Assembly (NCBI RefSeq): GCF_001544455.2
Contig: NZ_FCOC02000021.1
Span: forward strand, 37,382 to 101,381
Direction: 5' to 3'
DNA from: Caballeronia sordidicola
GTDB lineage: Bacteria; Pseudomonadota; Gammaproteobacteria; Burkholderiales; Burkholderiaceae
DNA: 64,000 bases
The position numbers and the translations under genes are program-made. Shown here piece after piece: positions 9,173 through 18,246 of the stretch. The stretch's first letter is position 1; the number at the start of each line of letters is the position of its first letter. Under the pieces are notes generated by a model. It saw only the letters and a program-made list of their open reading frames with translations, did not search any database and was not told the DNA's origin.

Positions 9173-9768
9173 TGCGCGCTCTCTTGTTGAACAGCAGCCC
9201 ACATGGCGAAGCGAGCCACGCGTACCGGTTAGCGCGGAACATGACCGGGGCGCTCGATGCAGAAGTCATCGAGCGGGATCTGGCCGCCGATCCGCTGCCG
9301 CCGATCAGCCGCGGCTATGCGGCGGCGGTGACCTCGGGAAACCCGCAAGCCGATGCCTTTGGCTGGTCAGAACGGTTGATTCGGGAAGTCGAGGACACGG
9401 ATCTGCTGATCATCGCCACGCCGATGCACAACTTCACGGTCCCTGCCGCGCTGAAACTCTGGATAGATCACGTCCTGCGGATCGATCGAACCTTCAAGTC
9501 CACGCCGGGCGGCAAGGTCGGCATGATGCAGGACCGGCCAACCTTCGTGCTGGTTGGATCGGGTGGTTTTCACAGCGGCGAGCGAGCGCGGCAGCCCGAT
9601 TTCCTGACGCCGTATCTTCGCTACGCACTCGAATCCATAGGCATACTGAACGTGCATTTCGTGCTGATGCAAGGGCTGGTCGGCGGCGATGCCGCAGTGT
9701 CCGCTGCGTTGCTGGAGGCACGCAACGCGCTGTCGATGCATGCTCCTTTCACCACGGTTTCCGCGTAG
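9172..9768 (+). CDS. FMN-dependent NAD(P)H oxidoreductase, azoreductase family
   Basis: 198 residues with the flavodoxin-like fold of AzoR. Marks are the phosphate-binding start (LLLNSSPHGEASHAYRLA), the central PMHNFTVPAALKLWIDHVLR segment, and the SGGFHSG glycine loop. Such enzymes reduce azo dyes and quinones by two electrons using NAD(P)H. The start overlaps the GNAT stop, so a longer in-frame extension back to 9028 is rejected. It converges with the MocR gene. Confidence 0.9.
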   Translation: MRALLLNSSPHGEASHAYRLARNMTGALDAEVIERDLAADPLPPISRGYAAAVTSGNPQADAFGWSERLIREVEDTDLLIIATPMHNFTVPAALKLWIDHVLRIDRTFKSTPGGKVGMMQDRPTFVLVGSGGFHSGERARQPDFLTPYLRYALESIGILNVHFVLMQGLVGGDAAVSAALLEARNALSMHAPFTTVSA

Positions 9769-9782
9769 TCCTATGGGTTGCC

Positions 9783-11231
9783 CTATGCATCGGCCGCACG
9801 CCTGAGTTCGAGCGCGCGGCGCATTGCCTGATCTTCGCTGGCTACGTTTGCAAAGCCCAGCACCAATCCGCTTTGCGGCGGCGCGTTCATATACCAGCGC
9901 GATAACGCCTGCTCGCCAAAGCCGCTCGCGCGGGCGTGGTCCGCAACGGCAGTGTCATCCGTGCCATCGACAAATCGCGCCGCCATCTGCAAGCCGCCGG
10001 GCGGAAGGTCGATCGCGAGACGCTCACCAAATACCTCGGCGAGCGCACGCGCGGTCACGTCGCGCCGTTGTGCGTAAAGCAGACGCATCTTCTTGAGATG
10101 CCGCGCGAAGTGGCCTTCCGCCATGAAGTCCGTCACGCTTGCCTGCAGCAAATAGGGCGACCCCGCGTTCATGCTGGCGCAGACCTCGTGAAAGCGCTGC
10201 GTTGCGTTGACCGGCGCGACCACGTAAGCAAGCCGCAATCCCGGAAACATCACCTTGCTGAATGTGCCGCTGTAGATCACGCGGTCGTGCCGGTCCAGGC
10301 TTTTGAGCGCGGGGAGAGGACGCCCTGCATAGCGGAACTCGCTGTCGTAGTCGTCCTCGATAACCCAACTGCCGTTCGCCGCCGCCCAGTGGAGCAGGGC
10401 CATCCGGCGTTCAAGCGACAAGGTCACGCCCATCGGACTCTGATGCGATGGCGTAACGACCGCGAAGCGTGCGTCCGCCTTCAGCGCGAGTCCGTGTTCG
10501 ACGCAGATGCCATGTTTATCGATGGGAACGGGCACCAGCCGCGCGTTCACTTCGAGCAGGAAACGCCGGGCGAGGATGTAGCCGGGGTCCTCGAACCAGA
10601 AGGCATCGTCGGGCGTGGCGAGGCTGCGCAGCACGAGCTCGAGCGTCGCGCGATAACCTGTCGTGACAAATACCTGCTCGGGCACGCACTCCACGCCGCG
10701 GGACAAGCCAAGGTAGGTCGCGATCCGCTCGCGCAATGGCCAGTAGCCAGCGGGATCCGGATAGGCGAACGCGCTGGCGTCGCCGCTGCGCAACCGGTGC
10801 GCGACCAGCCGGTTCCAGACCTTGCGCGGGAATGCATCGATTGCGGGCAGGCCCAGTTGAAACGGCTTCGGCGTGCCGCCGCCGTGCTGCGGCGAAGCGG
10901 GCGCGCCTGGTGCGCCCGGTGTTCCCGGCCTGGCTTGTCCCGCCCGCGTGACTCCGCTTACCGAGACCGGAAGCGCGGGCGACACGATTGTTCCCGCCGC
11001 GCCACGAACCTGCAGATACCCTTCGTCGGTGAGGATGCGATAAGCCATCTCAACCGTTCCACGCGCCACGCTCAGTTCCATGGCAAGGCCGCGCACCGCC
11101 GGCACGCGATCGCCTGAGCGCAAATGCCCTTGCGCAATCGCCGTCTTGAAGCGCTGGCATATCTGCAGATAAACCGGCACGGAAAGCGCACGGTCGATAC
11201 CCAGATCGATATTCGGCAAGGCAGGCTTCAT
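9783..11231 (-). CDS. MocR-type GntR regulator with aminotransferase domain
   Basis: 482 residues. A GntR winged helix (about 15-85: SVPVYLQICQRFKTAIAQG, SGDRVPAVRGLAMELSVARG) is linked by a Gly/Ala/Pro-rich stretch to a fold-type I aminotransferase domain with the PLP lysine in YSGTFSKVMFPGLRLAYV. MocR regulators sense a PLP adduct and control genes for PLP, GABA or amino-acid use. It is divergent from the AhpD-like gene at 11347, the most likely target. Confidence 0.92.
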   Translation of the reverse strand: MKPALPNIDLGIDRALSVPVYLQICQRFKTAIAQGHLRSGDRVPAVRGLAMELSVARGTVEMAYRILTDEGYLQVRGAAGTIVSPALPVSVSGVTRAGQARPGTPGAPGAPASPQHGGGTPKPFQLGLPAIDAFPRKVWNRLVAHRLRSGDASAFAYPDPAGYWPLRERIATYLGLSRGVECVPEQVFVTTGYRATLELVLRSLATPDDAFWFEDPGYILARRFLLEVNARLVPVPIDKHGICVEHGLALKADARFAVVTPSHQSPMGVTLSLERRMALLHWAAANGSWVIEDDYDSEFRYAGRPLPALKSLDRHDRVIYSGTFSKVMFPGLRLAYVVAPVNATQRFHEVCASMNAGSPYLLQASVTDFMAEGHFARHLKKMRLLYAQRRDVTARALAEVFGERLAIDLPPGGLQMAARFVDGTDDTAVADHARASGFGEQALSRWYMNAPPQSGLVLGFANVASEDQAMRRALELRRAADA

Positions 11232-11346
11232 GGACCAGTCATTGTGATGATTCTTGGCTCTTCTGGGCAGGCCATGATTTTCGCATACTGCTTGCGTGGC
11301 TCGAAACCCGACGCCAACTCACCACCGACCCTGTAAGGAGCTTTTC

Positions 11347-11784
11347 ATGAAAAAACGCCTTGATTTTCTCAAAGCCAATCCCGCTGTCGTGAAGGCCATG
11401 ATGGGCGTTGAGGAGCAGATCAGCAAAAGCCCGCTCGATCAGATCCTGAAGGAACTCGTCAGGCTGCGCGCCTCGCAGATCAACGGCTGCGCGTTTTGCC
11501 TCGACATGCACGTGGCCGACGCACGCAAGGCCGGCGACACGGAACGGCGTCTCGCGACAGTGTCCGCATGGCGCGAAACGCCTTTTTTCAGCGAGCGCGA
11601 ACGCGCTGCGCTGGAATGGACCGAAGCGCTGACGCTGGTCTCGCAAGGGCACGTGCCGGATTCGGTCTGGGAAGCCGTCCGCCCACATTTCGACGACAAG
11701 GAATTGACCGATCTGACACTGCTCGTGACGTCGATCAATAGCTGGAACCGTTTTGCAATCGCGTTTCGCAAGATGCCGGAATAA
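11347..11784 (+). CDS. Carboxymuconolactone decarboxylase / AhpD-like protein
   Basis: 145 residues; the start is set by AAGGAGCTTTTC before ATG. The core motif INGCAFCLDMHVADARKAG has the CxxC pair and following His of AhpD-like peroxidase reductants; the rest (ERRLATVSAWRETPFFSERE) matches the alkylhydroperoxidase subgroup rather than true decarboxylases. Likely role: thiol-dependent peroxide reduction. It is transcribed away from the MocR regulator, which may control it. Confidence 0.9.
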   Translation: MKKRLDFLKANPAVVKAMMGVEEQISKSPLDQILKELVRLRASQINGCAFCLDMHVADARKAGDTERRLATVSAWRETPFFSERERAALEWTEALTLVSQGHVPDSVWEAVRPHFDDKELTDLTLLVTSINSWNRFAIAFRKMPE

Positions 11785-11820
11785 GCCCGGACGTCCTCCA
11801 AAGTCCCTTGTTTTAAGGGC

Positions 11821-12396
11821 TCAAGCCTCGGCGCGCGCGTCCAGCAGCAATGAAACGCGCGTGCGGGCGAAGGCGGGATCGATGGGTTCGTCGTCAAAAA
11901 GCAGGCGATACATGATCGGCGCAACCACGCAGTCCATCACATCGTGCAGATCCGGCGGCGATTCACCGCGCTCCGCGGCGCGTTCCAGGATCATGCGCAC
12001 CTGCGAACGCGTAATCGCCGCGCACTGGCAGGCGGGTCCGCTGCCGTCGGCATTCATGCCCGCGAGCACGTCGCGTGTCAGCGCGCGGCCGGGCGCCGAC
12101 GACATTTCATCCTGGTAACCCTGCGCCCAGGTCGCCAGATCGCCTTGCAGCGATCCGGTGTCGGCGGGGCCGTTATCCGGATAAAACCGCTGCACGGCGA
12201 CATCGGCGAGAAGGGTCTGCAGATCGCCCCAACGCCGGTAAATCGTCGATGGCGTCACGCCTGCCCGCGCCGCGACCTGCGGCACGGTGATCGCGTCGCG
12301 CGGCATTTCGGCCAGCAAGCCATTGACCGCCTGATGGACCGACTCCTGAACCCGCGCGCTTCTGCCACCGGGCCGCAAACCTTCTCGTGCTGCCAT
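11821..12396 (-). CDS. TetR/AcrR-family repressor
   Basis: 191 residues from ATG 12396, preceded by AGGAGTGAAACAT; the longer frame from 12453 is less likely. The helix-turn-helix is AITVPQVAARAGVTPSTIYRRWGD, and the ligand domain resembles the TetR C-terminal type found in regulators of MFS pumps. It is divergent from the MFS gene at 12538, so it probably represses that pump and itself from the 141-base shared region. Confidence 0.9.
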   Translation of the reverse strand: MAAREGLRPGGRSARVQESVHQAVNGLLAEMPRDAITVPQVAARAGVTPSTIYRRWGDLQTLLADVAVQRFYPDNGPADTGSLQGDLATWAQGYQDEMSSAPGRALTRDVLAGMNADGSGPACQCAAITRSQVRMILERAAERGESPPDLHDVMDCVVAPIMYRLLFDDEPIDPAFARTRVSLLLDARAEA

Positions 12397-12468
12397 ATGT
12401 TTCACTCCTGCCCGTTTTCCCTGCCGTACTGCGCCATACCGAATCAAAACCACTAAAGCTAAAAAGTT

Positions 12469-12478
12469 GCGTTAACGC
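12469..12478. promoter_or_regulatory. Palindromic operator core between tetR and MFS genes
   Basis: GCGTTAACGC is a perfect 10-bp palindrome in the AT-rich 12440-12530 stretch shared by the divergent promoters. Related half-sites (TAACGCG near 12487, TTGCGTTTAA near 12512) lie nearby. It is a plausible TetR binding site; the extent is uncertain. Confidence 0.5.
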
Positions 12479-12537
12479 TAAATAACGCGCACAATCCGCT
12501 AAAGCAATTATTTTGCGTTTAATCGCCGGAGTGTGCA

Positions 12538-13749
12538 ATGGCTATCGATACCAATACCAGTTCGTCCCGCCCGCGTTCTTCGCAGGCGCTCTGGCTTTAT
12601 GCGCTTGCCGCGTCGACGTTCTTCGCGGCGTCCAGCGCGCCTACGCCGCTTTATCGCGTGTATCAGGATGCGTGGGGATTTTCGTCGGCCATGGTGACGC
12701 TCGTGTTCGCGAGCTACGCGTTCAGTTTGCTGGTGGCGCTGCTGACGACCGGCTCGCTTTCCGATCACATTGGGCGGCGTCCGGCGATTGTGGGCGCAAT
12801 CGTGCTGGAGGTCGTCGCCATGCTCGTTTTCGCCGATGCAAACAGCGTCGGCGTCCTGATCGCGGCGCGCGTGCTGCAGGGTTTTGCGACCGGCGCGGCG
12901 ACCAGTGCATTGGGCGCCGCGATCCTCGATACAAGCCGCACACGGGGTTCCCTGGTCAATACGCTTTCGCCGCTATTCGGCATGGGCGTGGGCGCGCTTG
13001 GATCGAGCATGCTGGTGGAATATGCGCCCGCGCCCATGCGTCTCGTGTATCTGGTGTTGATTGCCTTGTTCGTGCTGCAGGCCGTCTGGGTCATGGCGCT
13101 GCCCGAAACCGTGAGCCGGCTTCCCGGTACGCTCGCCTCGCTGGTTCCGCGCGTACGCGTTCCCGTGGCGGCGCGCGGCGCATTGTTGCGCATCGCGCCG
13201 GTCAACGTCGCGGTGTGGGCGTTGGGCGGTTTCTATCTGTCGCTCGGGCCTTCGCTTGCGCGCGCCGTCACCGGCACCAACAACGCCACCATGGGCGGCT
13301 GGGTCGTTTTCGCGCTGACGACTGGCGGTCTCGTCGCCGTTCTGCTGTTGCGTGCGTTGAGCACATTGCGCCTGCTTCTGACCGGCGCGATCGTGCTCGC
13401 AGTCGGCTTGCTGATCACGCTTGCCGGCGTGCATGCGGGCAGCGCGGGAATTTTTTTCGCCGGGACGGTTATCGCGGGGATGGGTTTTGGCTCGGCGTTC
13501 CAGGGCGCACTGCGCTCGGTCCTGCCGCTCGCACAAGCGCATGAACGGGCAGGGCTGATGGCGGCGCTGTACGTGCTGAGCTATCTCGCATTCAGCATCC
13601 CGGCGATCCTCGCGGGAACGATGGCGCATGCGGTCGGCCTGCGGTTGACCACTGACGTGTACGGCATTTCGCTCGTCGTGCTGGCCGCGATGACCGTGGT
13701 CGCGAGCGGCCTGGGCCGGAACGCTGCGATGGCGCGCGAGGGGAGTTAG
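12538..13749 (+). CDS. MFS transporter, drug-efflux-like
   Basis: 403 residues with about 12 membrane spans and the MFS motif A loop (GSLSDHIGRRPAIVG). Start supported by GGAG 7 bases before ATG. Its length, the lack of a long central loop and the divergent TetR repressor fit an efflux pump of the DHA1 type; the substrate is unknown. It ends 18 bases before a convergent second MFS gene. Confidence 0.9.
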   Translation: MAIDTNTSSSRPRSSQALWLYALAASTFFAASSAPTPLYRVYQDAWGFSSAMVTLVFASYAFSLLVALLTTGSLSDHIGRRPAIVGAIVLEVVAMLVFADANSVGVLIAARVLQGFATGAATSALGAAILDTSRTRGSLVNTLSPLFGMGVGALGSSMLVEYAPAPMRLVYLVLIALFVLQAVWVMALPETVSRLPGTLASLVPRVRVPVAARGALLRIAPVNVAVWALGGFYLSLGPSLARAVTGTNNATMGGWVVFALTTGGLVAVLLLRALSTLRLLLTGAIVLAVGLLITLAGVHAGSAGIFFAGTVIAGMGFGSAFQGALRSVLPLAQAHERAGLMAALYVLSYLAFSIPAILAGTMAHAVGLRLTTDVYGISLVVLAAMTVVASGLGRNAAMAREGS

Positions 13750-13767
13750 CAAAGCTGCGCCGCAGGG

Positions 13768-15036
13768 TCACTTTTGCATCACGCCCGCAGGGCTGAAACA
13801 GTAGGCAACCGCGCCGATCATGAGCGGCGCTGCGGTCACGAGGAACAAGCGCGAATAAAGCTCCGCATTCGGGACACCCGCATAACGGGCATGCTCTGCG
13901 ATCAAGCCGAAGACGCTGCTTGCGAGCGCGATACCAAGAAACACGAGGCTATTGAGCAGCCCGAGTCCAAGTCCGAGCTTCGCAGGCGCGATGATGGCGC
14001 GCGCCTGTGACATCACGAGCGGGTGAATCGCGCCGACCGACAGCAGCAGGCAGATCGCGCCGATGCTCACAACCGGGCTCCCCGCCGGGCTCAGCGCGAG
14101 CACGAATGCAGCGAGGATGCCGCTGGCGAGCCAGCCGAGCGCGAGGGCTTTCGGCGCCCAGCGCCGCACGAGCAACGGAATGACGAATGACGCTGCGATC
14201 CCCGCGATGCTCGTGACGGTCATTGCATTGCCGCGCGCGATGACATCGAAGCCGAATACATCGGCGAGATAAGGGCCGCCCCACGACGTGCGAAACGTTC
14301 CGCCCACCGACATGGCGAGGCAGACGGGCATCAAGGTCCACATGCCACGCCGCCCCGGCGACGCTTCCACTGCCGCGTGATGCGCCTCGTGGGAAGGGTT
14401 ATCGTTGCGACGGCGCACGAAAAACACAATGCCGAGCGTCGCGATCAGCATGAACGCGCCCGATAGCCCAAGCACCGGCCGCCAGCCGAAAACGGATGTC
14501 GCCCGGCTAAGCGGGAACGCCGCCAGCAAGCCGCCGATCATGCCAATAGCGCTCGCCGTAGTGATGGACCGGACACTGCGCGGACTGCCGCCATCGGTCT
14601 CGCGCAGCACATGGTTGAGCAGGCCCATGAACACCGGTGCGCATCCCAGTCCGATTCCCGCCTGCGCGATGATTGCCAATGCGGGGACTGTCGTCATCGA
14701 TAACAGTCCCGCGCTCACCGTGCCAATGCTCATGAGCACGGCTGTGGGATAACGCACGCCGAAGCGGTCAAAGAGCACGCCGACCGGGATTTGCGCAGCG
14801 GCGAAGACGAGAAAGAATGCGCCCGAAAACCAGCCGAACATCTGCGGCGTAAAATGGAAATCGCCAATGAGCTGGGTCGATATCACTGCCACGTAGCTGC
14901 GAAAGAACTGGCTTAACACATAGCTGAAAGTGAGCGCCCACAAGCCGAAGTCCGCGCTGCGCGGGCGAGCCGATGCGGGCGATGTCTCCAGGATATCGGT
15001 CACTGAAAAAACGTCAGACGCCGATGCGCATTGCAT
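13768..15036 (-). CDS. MFS transporter of the nitrate/anion or organic-acid type
   Basis: 422 residues from ATG 15036, which overlaps the end of the AraC gene by 23 bases and has GGAG just upstream; the earlier ATG at 15078 lies deeper in araC. Twelve spans are predicted, with VGVLFDRFGVRYPTAVL as the loop 2-3 motif. It belongs to the CynX/NimT-like or OPA-like branch of MFS by look. It is co-transcribed after the AraC regulator, so the regulator may respond to its substrate. Confidence 0.85.
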   Translation of the reverse strand: MQCASASDVFSVTDILETSPASARPRSADFGLWALTFSYVLSQFFRSYVAVISTQLIGDFHFTPQMFGWFSGAFFLVFAAAQIPVGVLFDRFGVRYPTAVLMSIGTVSAGLLSMTTVPALAIIAQAGIGLGCAPVFMGLLNHVLRETDGGSPRSVRSITTASAIGMIGGLLAAFPLSRATSVFGWRPVLGLSGAFMLIATLGIVFFVRRRNDNPSHEAHHAAVEASPGRRGMWTLMPVCLAMSVGGTFRTSWGGPYLADVFGFDVIARGNAMTVTSIAGIAASFVIPLLVRRWAPKALALGWLASGILAAFVLALSPAGSPVVSIGAICLLLSVGAIHPLVMSQARAIIAPAKLGLGLGLLNSLVFLGIALASSVFGLIAEHARYAGVPNAELYSRLFLVTAAPLMIGAVAYCFSPAGVMQK

Positions 15037-15913
15037 CGTCTCCACGCGCTTTCGCAATCTCGCGTGGCGTGAGTCCAAGCAGCCGGTTCATCCAGTGCGC
15101 CATGTGGCTTTGATGCGAGAAACCTGTTTCGAGCGCGACCTGGCTCGTGCTGAGCTTGCCCTGCAGGAGCAGCGCCTTCGCACGTTCCACGCGCCGCTGC
15201 ACCACGTATCGATGCACCGGCATGCCGAGCGTTTCGCGAAACAGCACCTTGAAGTGCGGCACGCTGAGTTGTGCGAGCGCCGCGAGTTCATCGAGCGTCA
15301 GGCGCTGATCCAGATTGCCCTCGATGAACTCGACAAGCCTCGCTGTCGTTCTCGGTGCCAGTTTGCGGCGACGGCTTTCCAGCGCGGCGCTGGTCGCGCC
15401 GCCATCGATAAGCCGCACGACCATCGCGGTGCAAAGGCTTTCGGCGTACAACGGGTCCGAGATATCGTCGGATTCGAGTTCCGCGCGCAACGCCCAGGCG
15501 AGATGCTGGAAGCGGGGATCGCGCATCTGAAGCTGTGGACGGATCCGTGCATGACCCGGCCGAACGTCGAGTTGCTCGAGCGTCTCGCTCGCGAACGGTT
15601 CGCTTATCCAGATGCTCAGGATCGTGCAGTCGGATTCATCGGTCCACTGGCCTTCGAGCCCTGCCGGTATGACATCGGCGTCGCCATGCGCCTGGATGCG
15701 CGAGAGCCGGTACTCGCTCGTCACGCAGCGCGCCATGACTGGCGGCCCGACGTGCACGCCGACCACGTGATGCGGCATTGCGGGAATCCGGTGCACGCCC
15801 GCGGATACGCCAAGCAGCGCTGCGCCGAAGCCATTCCAGCCACGGCCCTTGCTCGAGCGCAGATTGACGCGTGATCCGGAGGCGGGCGGCGGTAAAGGCG
15901 TAACGGCGTTCAT
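15014..15913 (-). CDS. AraC-family transcriptional regulator
   Basis: 299 residues from ATG 15913 (AGGAACCGCC upstream). The N-terminal two-thirds is a ligand or dimer domain without a known signature. The C-terminal double helix-turn-helix reads LTLDELAALAQLSVPHFKVL and STSQVALETGFSHQSHMAHW, typical AraC/XylS. The stop codon overlaps the downstream MFS start, giving a two-gene operon. It is divergent from the NmrA gene, a second possible target. Confidence 0.92.
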   Translation of the reverse strand: MNAVTPLPPPASGSRVNLRSSKGRGWNGFGAALLGVSAGVHRIPAMPHHVVGVHVGPPVMARCVTSEYRLSRIQAHGDADVIPAGLEGQWTDESDCTILSIWISEPFASETLEQLDVRPGHARIRPQLQMRDPRFQHLAWALRAELESDDISDPLYAESLCTAMVVRLIDGGATSAALESRRRKLAPRTTARLVEFIEGNLDQRLTLDELAALAQLSVPHFKVLFRETLGMPVHRYVVQRRVERAKALLLQGKLSTSQVALETGFSHQSHMAHWMNRLLGLTPREIAKARGDDAMRIGV

Positions 15914-16104
15914 GGCGGTTCCTCGCAAGGTCGGCAGCAGCGTGCATTGTGCGGGGTTTTTCGCGGGCTTGCTTGATGGATCGGAGCCGTGACGCAAGGC
16001 ACAAAACCATCATCCGGATCTGCGCATTGTTATCCACGCCTGCGCGCCGTGAGCCGCGTTCTTTCCTACGATGTCGACATTCAATCGATACAAAGGAGCG
16101 GAAC

Positions 16105-16995
16105 ATGATCGTGATATTCGGCGCTTCAGGAAAAGTGGGAAGGGCAACGGCGGCTGCCTTGCGCAGCAGCGGTCAGGCTGTCCGTGCGGTGGTCAGGAAC
16201 GCGCAGCAGGGTTCCGGTTTGATGCAACTGGGATGCGAAATGGCCATCGCCGATTTGCTGGACGAAGCTTCGGTGGCGAGCGCCATGCGCGGTGCCGACG
16301 CGGTTCAGATCCTCTGCCCGGTGCCCATAGCCGACGCACATCCGGCGAACACGATGCATCGCATGATCGACGTGACTGTCGCGGCCTTGCGCGCCAATCC
16401 GCCTGCGCGGGTCCTCGCGTTGTCCGACTATGGCGCGGAGCTGGAAAGCGGCACGGGCATCACCATGCTTTTTCATGCGCTCGAAATGCAACTGAAGCCG
16501 GCGGTGCAAAACCTGACGCTGTTGCGTGCCGCCGAGCATATGCAGAACTGGGCGCGGGTACTGCCGGCGGCGTTATCGACCGGGATTTTGCCTAGCCTGC
16601 ATCATCCGCTGAGCAAACGCTTTCCTACCGTCGCCGCGCAAGATGTCGGCCGGGTTGCAGCCGAACTGCTGCTCGACAGCGGTCACGCCAATGCGCTGCG
16701 CACGGTCAGCGTGGAAGGCCCACAACGCGTGAGTGCGCCCGATGTCGCCCGCACCTTGAGCGAACTCAGCGGCCGCGAGATCGCGGCGCATGCGCTGCCG
16801 CGTGATGCATGGGCGCCCACGCTGTTGCGCGCGGGCCTGAGCGCGGAGCATGCGAAGCTCATCACGGATCTTTACGACACGCACAATGCAGGTCTCATCG
16901 ACGCTCAGGTGTTTGGCGAACGGCGCTTCGGCACGACGCAGTTGTCCGAGGTGCTGGCGTCGATGCTGCCATCGAATGCAACGGCGGAGCGTTGA
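16105..16995 (+). CDS. NmrA-like NAD(P)-binding protein
   Basis: 296 residues; the start follows AAAGGAGCGGAAC. The N-terminal Rossmann motif is MIVIFGASGKVGRATAAAL, and the rest follows the atypical short-chain dehydrogenase/NmrA layout without the usual Tyr-x-x-x-Lys pair in clear view. Members act as NADP(H)-sensing regulators or as quinone or isoflavone reductases; which one applies is not settled. It is divergent from the AraC gene and followed with no gap by a small membrane ORF. Confidence 0.85.
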   Translation: MIVIFGASGKVGRATAAALRSSGQAVRAVVRNAQQGSGLMQLGCEMAIADLLDEASVASAMRGADAVQILCPVPIADAHPANTMHRMIDVTVAALRANPPARVLALSDYGAELESGTGITMLFHALEMQLKPAVQNLTLLRAAEHMQNWARVLPAALSTGILPSLHHPLSKRFPTVAAQDVGRVAAELLLDSGHANALRTVSVEGPQRVSAPDVARTLSELSGREIAAHALPRDAWAPTLLRAGLSAEHAKLITDLYDTHNAGLIDAQVFGERRFGTTQLSEVLASMLPSNATAER

Positions 16996-17130
16996 ATGCG
17001 TACGCAATCCGTGCCTGCGCGCATATCCCTCACCATTGTCTTGTTGCTTGCCGGATGGATCGGAGGCCGTGCGCTGCAACGCACGATCGACTCCATTCCC
17101 GACAGCAACGACGACTTCATCTTCTTTTGA
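16996..17130 (+). CDS. Small single-span membrane protein (44 residues)
   Basis: The ATG directly follows the nmrA-like stop codon (TGAATG), so translation could be coupled. The product has a basic N-terminus, one hydrophobic helix (ISLTIVLLLAGWIGG) and an acidic-aromatic tail (IPDSNDDFIFF). The tail gives an N-in orientation with the acidic end in the periplasm. No function is known to me. Confidence 0.6.
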   Translation: MRTQSVPARISLTIVLLLAGWIGGRALQRTIDSIPDSNDDFIFF

Positions 17131-17135
17131 CGTTG

Positions 17136-18068
17136 TTATGGCGATGGCGTCTTTTCCATACGCATCGCGCGCGGCGAGTCAGTCATGACAGCATCGATTC
17201 CGAGCCTTGCCGCGCTTGCGTAGGCTTCGGCGGAATCCACGCCGAACGCGACGATCTTCACGTCCCCGTTTGTCTTGAAGCATTTCACGGCGGCGGGCGT
17301 CCACCATCGTGCATCCACTTTCGATACGCCTGTCCCGAGCGTGAAGCGTTCAATAACCTCGACCTGACGATGCAACTCGATGCCGACCCAGCTTCCAGCG
17401 GGCGGCGGGTTTTCGCATGCGCCTCCAAGCGATAAATCCACCAGGCGGTCGCGCGTGGCGTCGCGGGTTTCAAACACTTGCGCCTTCGGGTAGGACGCTA
17501 TCAAGTGGATGGCTTCGGCATCGGTGGAATACAGGCGCACCCGCGACCATGCATTCGAGTCGTCTAGAACGCGAGCAACGGCAGCCACGAGCGGTGCTGC
17601 CGGCGTTTGTTTCATATCCAGCATGATGGGCACATTGGAGGGCACGGCTTGCAACGCCTCGCTCAGCGTGGGAATGCGCAGCGGCTTGCCGCGATACGGG
17701 AACGTGACTTGTCCCGATGCGTCCTTCACTTCGAATGAATATCCCGCATTGAGCTTCTTAATGTCGCTTAGCGTGATGTCGTCGATACGGCCATGCCCTT
17801 CAGTCAGCGCATCAAGATCACCCGGGCGATAAAGCACAGGAACACCATCCTTGGTCACTTGAACCGTCATCCAGAGCGCGTCGGCGCCGTTATCGAGCGC
17901 CGTACGGAATGCCTGCAACGTGTTTTCCGGCGTGTCGCCCGTGCCGCCACGATGAGCGACTATCAAAGGCGCTGCGTTCAAGGACGTCGCGGGCAACGCC
18001 ATGAGCACGCATAGCGCGGCTACATTGAAAAATCTGCAAGCGCCTGATGTCATTGTTTTGTCATCCAT
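17136..18068 (-). CDS. Glycerophosphodiester phosphodiesterase family protein with altered active site
   Basis: 310 residues with a signal peptide (cleavage near ATSLNAAP), so exported. The GDPD TIM-barrel start is clear: IVAHRGGTGDTPENTLQAF gives His39 and Glu48. But the next metal and acid motif, normally ExD then HD after TKDG, reads LWMTVQVTKDGVPVLYRPGD: Trp66, Thr68 and Arg81 stand where Glu, Asp and His are expected. It may act on another substrate or be a non-catalytic binder. It converges with the small ORF and is divergent from the TlpA-like gene. Confidence 0.85.
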   Translation of the reverse strand: MDDKTMTSGACRFFNVAALCVLMALPATSLNAAPLIVAHRGGTGDTPENTLQAFRTALDNGADALWMTVQVTKDGVPVLYRPGDLDALTEGHGRIDDITLSDIKKLNAGYSFEVKDASGQVTFPYRGKPLRIPTLSEALQAVPSNVPIMLDMKQTPAAPLVAAVARVLDDSNAWSRVRLYSTDAEAIHLIASYPKAQVFETRDATRDRLVDLSLGGACENPPPAGSWVGIELHRQVEVIERFTLGTGVSKVDARWWTPAAVKCFKTNGDVKIVAFGVDSAEAYASAARLGIDAVMTDSPRAMRMEKTPSP

Positions 18069-18246
18069 AACAAATATGAAAATTGAACCGGCAATACTAT
18101 ATCTCGCCTGCGTCGCGGTGAATGATCGAGCGCAAGGGATTAGCCGGTAATAAGCTCGCGTAGACTGCCGCCTTGCACATGCGAGCCGGTCCGGTCTCCC
18201 CGCACCGTTTCATTGAGTCGTTTCCAGAACAGCAGGCAGCATTCAG

